Shown piece by piece: positions 1 to 8,397 of a stretch of DNA of 18,386 nucleotides (position 1 is its first letter; each line of letters starts with the position of its first letter). The stretch is from Pseudomonadota bacterium (GTDB lineage: Bacteria > Pseudomonadota > Gammaproteobacteria > Steroidobacterales > Steroidobacteraceae): the NCBI GenBank assembly GCA_023391335.1, contig JAEWBG010000041.1, forward strand, positions 1-18,386. Reading direction: 5' to 3'. The position numbers and the translations under genes are program-made. The notes under the pieces were generated by a model. It was not told the DNA's origin. It worked only from the letters and a program-made list of their open reading frames with translations, and ran no database searches.

Positions 1-207
1 GCGGGTTGTTCTGGCCGTTGCCATCAGCGACGAGGCTATCGATGCGCGGGCGCGGGTTGTTCTGGCCGTTGCCATCAGCGACGAGGCTATCGATCCGCGG
101 CCGCGGGTTGTTCTGGCCATTGCCATCAGCGACGAGACTATCGATGCGCGGCCGTTGGGCGGTCGGGCCGGCGTTGCCATCGGCAACCATACCCTCGACA
201 CGCGGGC
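1..207. repeat. 51-bp coding tandem repeat
   Basis: Near-identical 51-bp units begin at 1, 52 and 103, followed by a diverged 54-bp unit at about 154-207. The period is a multiple of three and the units are in frame on the minus strand, where each encodes 17 residues (18 in the diverged copy). The units touch without spacers, so this is a coding minisatellite and not a CRISPR array. The array continues beyond the left edge. Confidence 0.9.
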
Positions 208-328
208 GCTGAGCTGTGCCCGTCGCGGTGCCTTCAGCCGTCATTTGTCCATGCTCTGATGGCGCCGACCCATGCGCGCCTGTGATTAGAGCTCCCGCTA
301 CTGCCAACGCGATCAAACTGCGACGCAT
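1..328 (-). CDS. Secreted protein with 17-residue tandem repeats (3' end outside window)
   Basis: The reading frame starts at the ATG complementary to 326-328, preceded on the minus strand by a GGGAGA-type ribosome binding site, and stays open to the left edge, giving at least 109 codons. Residues 1 to about 20 form a signal peptide with two early arginines, a hydrophobic stretch of Leu, Ile, Ala, Val and Gly, and small residues near the likely cleavage site, so the product is exported. After a short linker the protein becomes a tandem array whose full unit reads RPRIDSLVADGNGQNNP. Three near-identical copies and one diverged 18-residue first copy are visible. I do not recognise the family. 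The repeats are rich in Asn, Gly, Asp and Pro, consistent with an extended extracellular or cell-surface segment. The gene is divergent from the kinase gene. Total length and C-terminus cannot be seen. Confidence 0.75.
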   Translation of the reverse strand, partial: MRRSLIALAVAGALITGAHGSAPSEHGQMTAEGTATGTAQRPRVEGMVADGNAGPTAQRPRIDSLVADGNGQNNPRPRIDSLVADGNGQNNPRPRIDSLVADGNGQNNP

Positions 329-631
329 CTGCTTTCTCCCCATGAGCTGTGGTGCTAAGGCCGACCGCTCAAAGCGGCCGTTTCGCACATAAGCTACGAC
401 AGAATGTGAAGCACGTCACGTCCGTTGATATCGCCACGGAAGCCTTACACGTGAAATCAGTGCTGCGCCTGAGAATTGCGCGCGGGGTTGCCCTGATAGC
501 CGGGGCATTAAGTGCGACGTATTAGCGCAAATCCAGAAATGAGTGCCTGGTCTCAGGCCGGCGACAGCGACATGCGCACAATGCGAAACCACTGCGCCTG
601 TGAGCCGGGCGCGTAATAGTTTTTTAACTTA
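329..631. other. Divergent intergenic region
   Basis: This non-coding stretch lies between the divergent repeat-protein gene and the kinase gene, so it must hold both promoters. I see no confident sigma-70 pair, operator or RNA gene. A TAATAG hexamer at 614-619 sits 12 bases before the kinase ATG, and no purine-rich ribosome binding site lies between them. That would fit a -10 element of a nearly leaderless message, but the matching -35 is poor. Open frames crossing this stretch look like shadows. Confidence 0.4.
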
Positions 632-3376
632 ATGAGCTCACAGCCTAAACGCGACAATTGGGAACGCCATCGAGAGCTGTTCGAGCGCGCGCGCCTGATG
701 AAAACAGGGGAGAGAAAGTCTTTCCTGCGTCGTGAAACCGACGAAGATGCGCACCTCGTCGAGCAAATCCTTTCGCAGCTTAAAGACGAACGCGGTCTGA
801 CACGGTCGCTCGCCGCCGGCGCCAATCTCCTCACGAGTCCGACGGGTGAAAAGGCCCGCATGATGCTCGGGCGAGTGATCGGGAGCTATCGCTTGGCCTC
901 TATCTTGGGGCAGGGCGGGACCGGAACAGTCTTCCTGGCGGATCGAGCCGACGAGCAGTACGCCGCCCAAGTCGCAGTCAAGCTCATCGATGCGAGCACA
1001 GTGCAAGGTAGCTTCGGGGCTCGCTTCCGCGCTGAACGGCAAATCCTAGCGAGCCTAAATCACCCAAACATTGCGCGTCTGATTGATGCCGGGGAAACCG
1101 AAGAAGGCCACCCTTACCTCATCATGGAGTATGTCCAGGGCCAGACCCTGGAGCGGTACTGCGACGAGAAACAATTGGACGTTCGCCAGCGCTTAGACCT
1201 CTTCACGCAGATCTGCTCTGCCGTTCAATACGCCCACCAAAACCTCATCGTCCATCGCGACTTAAAGCCTGGAAACATTCTCGTGACGCCCGAAGGCGTT
1301 CCGAAACTGCTCGACTTCGGAATCGCAAAGCTGCTTCTGCCTGGTGATGAAGTCGCAAACGCTGAACTCACGCGCGTCAACGATCGCCTTTTGACGCCTG
1401 AGTACGCGAGCCCAGAGCAGATTCTCGGGCAGCCTGTAACGACAGCGAGCGATGTCTATTCGCTTGGCGTCGTGTTGTATCAACTGCTTTGCGGGCTGCG
1501 CCCATACAAGGTCCCTTATTCGGCCAGTCAGCTCGAACTCGAGCGCACGATCTGCGTGTCGGACCCCGACCGCCCCAGCGTCGCTGTTGATCAGGCAATC
1601 ATCAATGGTCCGCGGGAATATGAATCCCCGATTTCGGACCTGGCAGCCGTCCGAAACACGACTCCGGAGCGCCTGAAGCGCCAACTCACGGGGGATCTCG
1701 ATGCCATCGTCCTGCGCGCTTTGCGCAAGGAGCCGCAGCATCGATACACATCCGTGGAATGGTTCGCTACGGACGTGCGCCGCCATTTGAGTAGTCAACC
1801 CGTCCAGGCCCGCCAAGGAAATTGGGTTTACTACACCCAGAGGTTTGCTCGTCGTCATACCGCAGGCGTGATCGGCGGGACGTTCTTCTTGCTGTTCGTG
1901 ATCGGCGTAGCAGTCGTGATGTCGATACAGCGACACCAAATCGCCGTGGCGCTCGATCGCGCGACTCGCGACGGGCAACGAGCAGAGACCGTATCAAACT
2001 TTCTACTCAACATCTTTACGGCTGCTGATCCATTCCACAATTTGGGTCAAGAGCCCACGGCTCGAAGTTTGCTCGATCAAGCTGCAGGTCGAATTCAATC
2101 GGATCTCGACCAGCAGCCCGCGGTACGAGCTCGCCTGCTGGAGGCAATTGGTCGCTCTTACCGTCGATTAGGCGCCCCGGAGCGGGCTATTCCATTTCTG
2201 GAGCAGGCTCTCAGCTTGCTGAAGACTCTTCCCGACGATCGCGACCGGTTGGGGCCCATTTTTGCGGAGCTTGCCGTAGCTCAACGATTTGCAGGTCGAT
2301 TGAAGGAGTCCGACGAGAACTTCTCGCGTTCGTTGGCTACTTTGAATGAGCATGCAGATCATGACTCGGAGGGATACGGAAGTCTGATCTTGGACATTGG
2401 GCGACTCGAAGGTATTCGTGGCGATATGTTGCAGTCACGCCAGCATTTCGAAGAGGCTCTGCGCATCTTTAGCAAGCGCTATGGTCCAAAGGATCCAGCA
2501 GTCGCGACGATACTGAGCGAGCTTGCGGTTACATATTCCTGGGAGAACAAATTCGACGAAGCAGAGCGAATGGCGCGCGAAGCAGTGGAGATTTACAAAA
2601 GCGTGCCGCCACGACATCCAGATCGAATCCTCGCCGATTACAGATTGGCGGACATGCTTCTGTACAAGAACCAATACGACGAAGCGGGTAGGATCTTTGA
2701 AGGCGTGCTGAAAGCGCAAAAAGATCTATATGGCCCCAACAGCGGTTTCGTTGCTGACACCCTCGGATCGCTGGCGCTCGTGCGTTTCGCGCAGCACCGC
2801 GCAGACGAATCTGAACAATTACTGCGTCAGGCTCTTGCTATTCACAGGAACTCGGGTGGCAAGATTGGTCATCAGATCGGGTATCTGGAAACGGTCCTAT
2901 CGTCGGTGATCATGCCCCAGAAGCGCTTCGCCGAAGCGGAGGTGTTGCTGATCGATGCGCTAAATATGTATGCGAAGACACTTCCGCCCGACCATCAGTA
3001 CGTTGCGTCCGCGGAATACTACCTGGGCGAGGCTCTTCTTGGAGAAAGGAGATTCGCGGAAGCGGCGAAGGTGTTGAGCGCTTCAATGGAACGTTGGAGG
3101 CGAGCTGGAGCTCCTGAATCCCGATCAGGCCGTTCGCAATGTGCCCTCGGAGAGGCCTTATATGAACAAGGTCTGGTTGCAGATGCCGAACAGAACCTTA
3201 CTGAAGGTTGCCGGGACTTGATTAGCGATTCCAGCGAAGATCCAATGACTGTACGTCGTGCGCGAGATCGACTGGTGCGCTTTTACACCGCTACCGGTCA
3301 GCAGCAGAAGCTCGACATACTCCTGCGGGGAATAAACGGATCAACCACGAACGTGCCCATGGCCAAAGCTCCGTAA
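632..3376 (+). CDS. Membrane Ser/Thr protein kinase with C-terminal TPR domain
   Basis: This 914-residue protein has a Hanks-type kinase domain. The glycine loop GQGGTG is at residues 93-98, the ATP-binding Lys of VAVK at 117, the catalytic HRDLKPGN at 208-215, DFG at 228-230, and an SPE motif near 260 followed by DVYSLGV. All key catalytic residues are present, so it should be active. The first 80 residues match the N-terminal helical segment usual in this kinase type, with Trp-Glu near the start and an Ala/Leu/Glu-rich 'Ser-Phe-Leu' segment, which supports ATG 632; an in-frame stop lies just upstream. A single transmembrane helix spans about 411-433, placing the kinase in the cytoplasm and the C-terminal half, with several TPR-like repeats (about 470-890), probably in the periplasm. 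Such kinases typically phosphorylate regulatory proteins on sensing partners through the TPRs. No sigma factor or obvious substrate lies beside it. Confidence 0.9.
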   Translation: MSSQPKRDNWERHRELFERARLMKTGERKSFLRRETDEDAHLVEQILSQLKDERGLTRSLAAGANLLTSPTGEKARMMLGRVIGSYRLASILGQGGTGTVFLADRADEQYAAQVAVKLIDASTVQGSFGARFRAERQILASLNHPNIARLIDAGETEEGHPYLIMEYVQGQTLERYCDEKQLDVRQRLDLFTQICSAVQYAHQNLIVHRDLKPGNILVTPEGVPKLLDFGIAKLLLPGDEVANAELTRVNDRLLTPEYASPEQILGQPVTTASDVYSLGVVLYQLLCGLRPYKVPYSASQLELERTICVSDPDRPSVAVDQAIINGPREYESPISDLAAVRNTTPERLKRQLTGDLDAIVLRALRKEPQHRYTSVEWFATDVRRHLSSQPVQARQGNWVYYTQRFARRHTAGVIGGTFFLLFVIGVAVVMSIQRHQIAVALDRATRDGQRAETVSNFLLNIFTAADPFHNLGQEPTARSLLDQAAGRIQSDLDQQPAVRARLLEAIGRSYRRLGAPERAIPFLEQALSLLKTLPDDRDRLGPIFAELAVAQRFAGRLKESDENFSRSLATLNEHADHDSEGYGSLILDIGRLEGIRGDMLQSRQHFEEALRIFSKRYGPKDPAVATILSELAVTYSWENKFDEAERMAREAVEIYKSVPPRHPDRILADYRLADMLLYKNQYDEAGRIFEGVLKAQKDLYGPNSGFVADTLGSLALVRFAQHRADESEQLLRQALAIHRNSGGKIGHQIGYLETVLSSVIMPQKRFAEAEVLLIDALNMYAKTLPPDHQYVASAEYYLGEALLGERRFAEAAKVLSASMERWRRAGAPESRSGRSQCALGEALYEQGLVADAEQNLTEGCRDLISDSSEDPMTVRRARDRLVRFYTATGQQQKLDILLRGINGSTTNVPMAKAP

Positions 3377-3441
3377 GGCGAGCTACTTGAATCGACTCCC
3401 ATTGGACCTACTATCCGTTCGCTTCAGTCGAGTAGTACGTC

Positions 3442-3627
3442 ATGCCTACCACCATCCCTTGCCCCACCTGTAATCGTCCCGTCGAATGGACCGACGCATC
3501 GCCCTGGCGTCCGTTTTGTAGCGAGCGTTGCAAGCTAATAGACCTTGGCGCATGGGCGTCGGGTCAGCGGTCGATTCCGGGTGAGGAGATCAAGGAAGAG
3601 GGCGATCAAGATTCGGAAGCGAGCTGA
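3442..3627 (+). CDS. yacG: DNA gyrase inhibitor / zinc-binding protein YacG
   Basis: This is a 61-residue protein with the full YacG zinc site: C7 and C10 in CPTC, and C26 and C30 in CSERC. Around these lie the family-typical Pro-Val-Glu-Trp after the first pair and Lys-Leu-Ile-Asp-Leu-Gly-Ala-Trp after the second. Length and motif spacing are normal and the acidic C-terminal tail is typical. Family members bind the GyrB C-terminal region and inhibit gyrase supercoiling. The gene starts 65 bases after the kinase stop on the same strand; its ribosome binding site is weak, so whether it shares the kinase transcript is unclear. In many proteobacteria yacG sits next to coaE and a prepilin-peptidase gene; neither is here. 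The gene converges on the peptidase gene that ends at 3681. Confidence 0.93.
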   Translation: MPTTIPCPTCNRPVEWTDASPWRPFCSERCKLIDLGAWASGQRSIPGEEIKEEGDQDSEAS

Positions 3628-3680
3628 AATCCTAAGGACGCGAACACTCGGCAGTCAGACTAAGCGCTAAACGCTCGCGT

Positions 3681-5816
3681 TCATTCGATTCGCAGCGCCT
3701 TCACCAAAAACGCCCACTGATCCGACCAGTCTTCGATTTGCATCCACACGGGTTTGCCCGAGCCATGCCCAGCTCGTGTTTCGACACGCAGCAGAATCGG
3801 ATTCGAACATCCCTGTGCGTGCTGCAATTGGGCTGCAAATTTGTAGCTGTGCCATGGCACGACGCGATCGTCGTGATCTGCTGTCGTAATGAGCGTGGGC
3901 GGATAGCACGTGCCGGCTTTCACGTTATGAACCGGTGAGTATGCGTAAAGCGCGCGGAACTCATCTGGGTTCTCGCTGAGTCCGTAGTCGGCAGACCATT
4001 GCCGCGCATTCCCGCTAGCCGTGTGATATCGCAGCATGTCGAGCACGCCGACTGCTGGGAGTGCCGCGCCGAAGAGTTCAGGACGTTGCGTGATCGCAGC
4101 TCCAACCAACAACCCGCCATTGCTTCGGCCGCGAATCGCGAGCTTCTCTTTCGAGGTGTATTTCTCGGCGATCAAATACTCAGCAGCCGAGATGAAGTCG
4201 TCGAACACATTCTGCTTCTGCAGTTTCGTGCCCGCTTTGTGCCATGCCTCGCCATACTCTGAACCGCCCCGCAAGTTTGCGACTGCAAAAGTGCCGCCCA
4301 TTTCGAGCCACACTGCCGTGGGTACGCTGAAGCCAGGCAGTTGCGGGATGTTGAAGCCGCCGTAGCCATACAACATCAAAGGCGCTGTGCCATCGCGCTT
4401 TGCATCGCGTCGATGCGTGATGAACATCGGCACCCGCGTTCCATCCTTGCTGTTGTAGAACACCTGCTCGGTGACGTACTTGCTCGCGTCGAACGAAACG
4501 GTGGGCGCGCGAAACAGCGAGACATTTCCGCTCGCGATGTCGAGCTTGGATATCGATGTAGGTGTTAGAAAGTCGGTGTACGAGAAAAATGTCTCGTTGT
4601 CGTCAACCTCGCCGAAGAATCCGTCGGCATTGCCGAGCCCGGGCAACTTAACTTCGTATTGCGGCTGACCTTCGAGCGACGCGACGCGCACTACTGAATG
4701 CGCATCCTCCAGATATTGTGTGATTAGCCGACGCCCGACGACGCTCGCAGCCACCATCGCGTGTTGAGACTCTGGAACCGTCACGTGCCACTTGGAAGTA
4801 TCCAACGTTCCGGCGGGAATCGCCACGATGCGCCCGTTCGGTGCTTGCAGCGTCGTGCGCACATAGAACACATCTTGGTATTCGCCGATCAAGTCGTATT
4901 CGGAATCGAAGTTGTCGATCAGCTTGATGACATCGGAATTGGGCGCTCCATCTTTGCCGAGCGTTCGATAGTAGAGTGCGTTCGACTGCGATCCGTTGTA
5001 CAAGAAGATGAACAGGTAACGCCCATCATCTGTGACGATTGCGTACGGGTTCGCGCTGGGATGCTCCGTGACGGAGTAGATCAGCGGGTCCGATGCGAAC
5101 TCAGTGCCGAGAACGTGCCGATACATCAGCCGCTGCTTTGAATCATCGGCCGTGCCGTCGGGCTTCGTTGGATATCGCGTGTAGTAAACCGACTTCGAGT
5201 CCGCTGTCCACGAGACATCCGAGAACTTGATGAATCGCAGTACATCCGGCAGATCGCGACCGCTGTCGATCTCCTTGAAATGCCACGTTCGCCAATCCGT
5301 GCCCCCGTCGGACAAGCTATAGGCGAGCAACTTGCCGTCAGGGCTTGGAACGAACTCGCCGAGTGAAATGGTCGCATCTGGGCTTAGCGTGTTCGGATCG
5401 AGCAGGACGCGAGCGGGCGCGTCCAACGAGTTCGTCACGTACAGCACGCTCTGGTTCTGCAAACCGTCATTGCGAAGATAGAAGTAGCGTCCCCCGCGCT
5501 TAACGGGGACATGGAAGCGCTCGTAGTTCCACAGTTGCGTGAGGCGCTGCTTGATACGTTCGCGCGCGGGAATCGATTCGAGATAGGGCTGAGCGATCGC
5601 GTTCTCCGCTTTTACCCATTCCTTGGTCTGAGCGCTATTCAGATCTTCGAGCCAGCGATAAGGATCCGCCACCTTCACGCCGTGATACACATCGACGTGA
5701 TCACCTCGTTCCGCAACGGGATAGTTGATTCCCGCAGGTGCATCACCTTGCGTGTGCTGTGCGCTCCCCGCGCATCCGCATAGCGTTGCTGCTAGTGCCC
5801 AAATCAGACATCGCAT
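3681..5816 (-). CDS. Exported prolyl oligopeptidase (S9A family), probable lipoprotein
   Basis: This 711-residue serine peptidase cleaves after proline in short peptides. The C-terminal alpha/beta-hydrolase domain carries the triad: S565 in GRSNGG, Asp at 649 or 650 in ADHDDRV, and H684 in AGHGSG. The NLRGGSEYGE segment typical of the family precedes the nucleophile. The N-terminal half contains the DPYRWLED signature and beta-propeller-like sequence. I start it at the ATG complementary to 5814-5816, because that codon has a GAGGTG ribosome site four bases away and begins a secretion signal. The signal has a Leu-Cys-Gly-Cys lipobox-like end, with Cys15 the likely lipid-modified residue. An in-frame extension of 23 codons upstream is translated repeat sequence and is rejected. 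It lies downstream of, and on the same strand as, the M3 peptidase gene, which suggests joint peptide breakdown in the envelope. Confidence 0.92.
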   Translation of the reverse strand: MRCLIWALAATLCGCAGSAQHTQGDAPAGINYPVAERGDHVDVYHGVKVADPYRWLEDLNSAQTKEWVKAENAIAQPYLESIPARERIKQRLTQLWNYERFHVPVKRGGRYFYLRNDGLQNQSVLYVTNSLDAPARVLLDPNTLSPDATISLGEFVPSPDGKLLAYSLSDGGTDWRTWHFKEIDSGRDLPDVLRFIKFSDVSWTADSKSVYYTRYPTKPDGTADDSKQRLMYRHVLGTEFASDPLIYSVTEHPSANPYAIVTDDGRYLFIFLYNGSQSNALYYRTLGKDGAPNSDVIKLIDNFDSEYDLIGEYQDVFYVRTTLQAPNGRIVAIPAGTLDTSKWHVTVPESQHAMVAASVVGRRLITQYLEDAHSVVRVASLEGQPQYEVKLPGLGNADGFFGEVDDNETFFSYTDFLTPTSISKLDIASGNVSLFRAPTVSFDASKYVTEQVFYNSKDGTRVPMFITHRRDAKRDGTAPLMLYGYGGFNIPQLPGFSVPTAVWLEMGGTFAVANLRGGSEYGEAWHKAGTKLQKQNVFDDFISAAEYLIAEKYTSKEKLAIRGRSNGGLLVGAAITQRPELFGAALPAVGVLDMLRYHTASGNARQWSADYGLSENPDEFRALYAYSPVHNVKAGTCYPPTLITTADHDDRVVPWHSYKFAAQLQHAQGCSNPILLRVETRAGHGSGKPVWMQIEDWSDQWAFLVKALRIE

Positions 5817-5820
5817 GTAC

Positions 5821-5826
5821 CACCTC
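5821..5826 (-). promoter_or_regulatory. Ribosome binding site of the prolyl oligopeptidase gene
   Basis: On the minus strand GAGGTG is followed by four bases and then ATG at 5816. It is the best Shine-Dalgarno match near the 5' end and places the start at the signal peptide, downstream of the repeat-encoded extension. Confidence 0.7.
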
Positions 5827-5840
5827 AAGCAAGGAGATTT

Positions 5841-5944
5841 TCCACGGAGCTCACGGAGTACACGGAGGTAAGAGGAATTCGTCATCAGCGTGCTTCATGA
5901 CGCGATTCCCATCTCAGCTCCGTGTTCTCTGTGTGCTCCGTGGA
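5841..5944. repeat. Inverted repeat of CTCCGTG-type element
   Basis: Two 27-bp arms, 5841-5867 and 5918-5944, are inverted copies of each other and match at 24 of 27 positions, with a 50-bp centre. Each arm contains three copies of CACGGAG/CTCCGTG-like words at about 9-10 bp spacing. The element fills the gap between the M3 peptidase stop and the prolyl oligopeptidase start. A related copy lies at 8629-8656. The arms could form a long hairpin in RNA or be a dispersed non-autonomous repeat; there is no clear T-run for a standard terminator. Confidence 0.85.
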
Positions 5945-5956
5945 GCCATTCTTCTT

Positions 5957-8113
5957 TTACTTCGCCGCCGGCGTCAGCCCACGATGCTCCAGCAACGGTC
6001 CGATCTCCGGTCCCTTGCCGTAGAAGTCGCGGAATAACGTCAGCGCATCCACGCTGAAGCCCTTCGACAGGATCTTCTCGCGCAACCGATCGCCATTTTC
6101 GCGTTTCAACCCGCCGTGCTCATGCATCCACGACTCAGTGTCGCGAGCGAGCACTTCGCTCCATATATATGCGTAGTAACCGGCCGAATAGCCGATCGGA
6201 TCGGAAAAGATGTGCAAGAAGTAGGTCGACCGATAACGCGGCGGTACAGGATCGTACTTCACGCCCGCGTGTTCCAACGCGGCTTTCTCGAATGCAGCGA
6301 CTTCAGAGGCAGGAGGCGTCTTGCCCGCGGGAAGTTGGTGCCACGCTTGATCGAGCAGTGCGGCTTCCAGGTACTCAGTCGTTGCGAAACCCTGGTTGAA
6401 TTTGCTCGCAGCAAGCACCTTGTCCATCAGTTCCTTCGGCATCGCTTCGCCAGTCTTGTAGTGCTTTGCGTAGTTCGCGAGCACACGCGGCTCGGTGGCC
6501 CACATTTCGTTGTATTGCGATGGGAACTCGACGAAGTCGCGCGGCACGTTCGTGCCAGCGAATTGCGGGTATTGCACGTTAGAGAACAATCCATGCAGTG
6601 CGTGCCCAAATTCATGGAATGCAGTGGTTACTTCATCGAACGTCAGCAGCGTCGGTTGTCCTTCCGGCGGTTTCGGGATGTTGAGGTTGTTCACCACGAC
6701 CGGCTTGCGGTTCATCAACCGCGATTGCTCGACGTAGTTGTTCATCCACGCGCCACCGCGCTTGTTGCTGCGTGCGTACCAGTCCACGAGAAATAGGCCA
6801 AGCGGCGAGTCGTCCTTATCGAAGACTTCGAACACGCGCACGTCAGGGTGATACGTCGGTAGATCTTTGCGTTCCTTGAATGAGATGCCATACAGCTCAT
6901 GCGCCGCGAAGAAGACGCCGTCCTCTAGGACCCGATTCATTTCGAAGAATGGACGCACTTGCGATTCGTCGAACGAATAGCGCGCTTGCCTTACCTGTTC
7001 GGCGTAGAACGCCCAATCCCAAGAAGCTAGATCGAATGGCTTCGTCCCGTTTGCTTTCGCCTGCGAATCGATGAGTTGTTGCATGTCCTGAGCTTCGCGC
7101 TTCGCGTTCGCGAGTGCCGGACCCGCAAGCTGGCCGAGCATCTGGTTCACGGCCTCTTCGTTTTGGGCCGTCTCATCCTCGAGCACGTATGAAGCATGAT
7201 CTTTATACCCAAGCAGCGAGGCACGTTCGGCTCGCAGCCGCACGATGTCTGCGATCAGTCCAGTCGTATCGAACGGTCCATTCCATTCGCGCTGCAACGA
7301 TGCCTTCATGATGCGTTCGCGTAGCGCGCGATTTTTCAACTGCGAGAGGGGCGGCTGGCCTGTCGTGTTCACGAGCGGAATGAGGTACTTGCCCTCGAGC
7401 TTGCGCTCCTTCGCGGCGGCTCCGGCGGTGGCGATTTGCTCGGGCGTCAGTCCGTCCAATTCCTTTTCGCTGTCCACAACGACTGCGTTGGCGTTATCGC
7501 CCTGAAGCACTGTCTGCCGAAACTTCGTGGTTAGGGTGGAGATCTGCTCGTTAAGTGCGGTGAGCTTTTTCTTGTCCGCCTCCGAAAGATTCGCGCCCTG
7601 ACGAACGAACAGTGTGTGATAGCGCTCGAGCAAGCGCAGCGATTCCGGATCGAGTTTCAATGACTGCCGCGAGTCATACAGCGCTTTCACGCGCGCGAAC
7701 AACTTCGAATTCAAGAAGATCGCATCGTTGTGTGCCGATAATTTCGGCGACATCTCCTCGTCCAGCTTCTCCAGCGTGTCATTCGTGTTCGATGACGTCA
7801 GATTGCCGAACACGTAGTTCGCCCGCGAGAGCAGCTCACCGGATTTCTCTAAGGCGACGATGGTGTTCTCAAACGTCGGCTTCTGCGGGTTGTTCGCGAT
7901 TGCATCGACTTCTTGCAGCTGCTCCTGCATTCCCGCTTCGAGTGCAGGCTTGAAGTCGTCGTTCTTGATCTTGTCGAACGGCGGCAATTGATAGGGCAGC
8001 GTACTCTGCTTGGCAAACGGATTATCGGCGGGAAGCTTGGCGGCATTCGTCATAGAGGAACCTAGAAGACCTGCAGTCAACATCAAAACGGCAATAGTGT
8101 TCGCTAGCGTCAT
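5957..8113 (-). CDS. dcp: Exported M3-family peptidyl-dipeptidase, Dcp type
   Basis: This 718-residue zinc metallopeptidase belongs to family M3. The zinc site HEFGH has H500, E501 and H504, and the third ligand is probably E529 in the FVEFPSQ segment. The sequence around it (AGTNVPRDFVEFPSQ) fits peptidyl-dipeptidase Dcp better than oligopeptidase A. Such enzymes remove dipeptides from the C-terminus of peptides. I start it at ATG 8113, because the first 25 or so residues then form a signal peptide ending in small residues (near NAA), so the enzyme is probably periplasmic. A TTG-initiated extension to 8173 would bury that signal behind 20 polar residues and is less likely. The ribosome site is weak (AGG about 13 bases upstream). 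It is upstream of the prolyl oligopeptidase gene on the same strand; the two activities are complementary, exo-dipeptidase and post-proline cleavage. Confidence 0.92.
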   Translation of the reverse strand: MTLANTIAVLMLTAGLLGSSMTNAAKLPADNPFAKQSTLPYQLPPFDKIKNDDFKPALEAGMQEQLQEVDAIANNPQKPTFENTIVALEKSGELLSRANYVFGNLTSSNTNDTLEKLDEEMSPKLSAHNDAIFLNSKLFARVKALYDSRQSLKLDPESLRLLERYHTLFVRQGANLSEADKKKLTALNEQISTLTTKFRQTVLQGDNANAVVVDSEKELDGLTPEQIATAGAAAKERKLEGKYLIPLVNTTGQPPLSQLKNRALRERIMKASLQREWNGPFDTTGLIADIVRLRAERASLLGYKDHASYVLEDETAQNEEAVNQMLGQLAGPALANAKREAQDMQQLIDSQAKANGTKPFDLASWDWAFYAEQVRQARYSFDESQVRPFFEMNRVLEDGVFFAAHELYGISFKERKDLPTYHPDVRVFEVFDKDDSPLGLFLVDWYARSNKRGGAWMNNYVEQSRLMNRKPVVVNNLNIPKPPEGQPTLLTFDEVTTAFHEFGHALHGLFSNVQYPQFAGTNVPRDFVEFPSQYNEMWATEPRVLANYAKHYKTGEAMPKELMDKVLAASKFNQGFATTEYLEAALLDQAWHQLPAGKTPPASEVAAFEKAALEHAGVKYDPVPPRYRSTYFLHIFSDPIGYSAGYYAYIWSEVLARDTESWMHEHGGLKRENGDRLREKILSKGFSVDALTLFRDFYGKGPEIGPLLEHRGLTPAAK

Positions 8114-8397
8114 GTTGGATACAACCTGGCAACGAGAAGAAATTTCCGGGTACGGATCGCACCAGCCTTGCAAAAAGATCTGGCCGACTCAAGCACCGTA
8201 TAGAGGCAGATCAATCGATGCATCGTAAAGCGCAAGAAGAAAGGTGAAGAATCGGTTAAGGACGATAGATCGATGGGTGTTCCATCGACGCGGATGCGGG
8301 CTCATTGAATTCGGCTGCGACTTCTTGCGCGCTCTTCGTTGCGTGGCAACCGGTTCGGAACATGCAAGTGTGTACAACCGACACAGCTGTTCGTATT

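Noticed and set aside
1..207. Regularly spaced repeats suggesting CRISPR
   Set aside because: The units are contiguous with no spacers, the period is 51 bp, and they code in frame for a 17-residue repeat after a signal peptide.
6..212. Open frame on the plus strand through the 51-bp repeats
   Set aside because: It is the antisense shadow of the minus-strand repeat gene; it lacks a ribosome site and a signal, and gives Trp/Arg-rich nonsense.
1262..1978. 238-codon minus-strand open frame inside the kinase gene
   Set aside because: It lies wholly opposite conserved kinase motifs and shows no independent coding features.
3628..3680. Possible bidirectional terminator between the convergent genes
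   Set aside because: Only a short AGCG/CGCT stem is visible and no T-run, so support is insufficient.
5817..5885. Longer N-terminus for the prolyl oligopeptidase
   Set aside because: The extra 23 codons are translated CTCCGTG-type repeat and would sit in front of a good signal peptide; the downstream ATG has a better ribosome site.
6116..6796. 226-codon plus-strand open frame inside the M3 peptidase gene
   Set aside because: It is antisense to the conserved HEFGH region of a confidently identified gene; the His/Arg/Val-rich product has no domain features.
8114..8173. TTG-initiated longer form of the Dcp-like peptidase
   Set aside because: It places 20 polar residues ahead of a signal peptide; ATG 8113 gives a normal exported protein.
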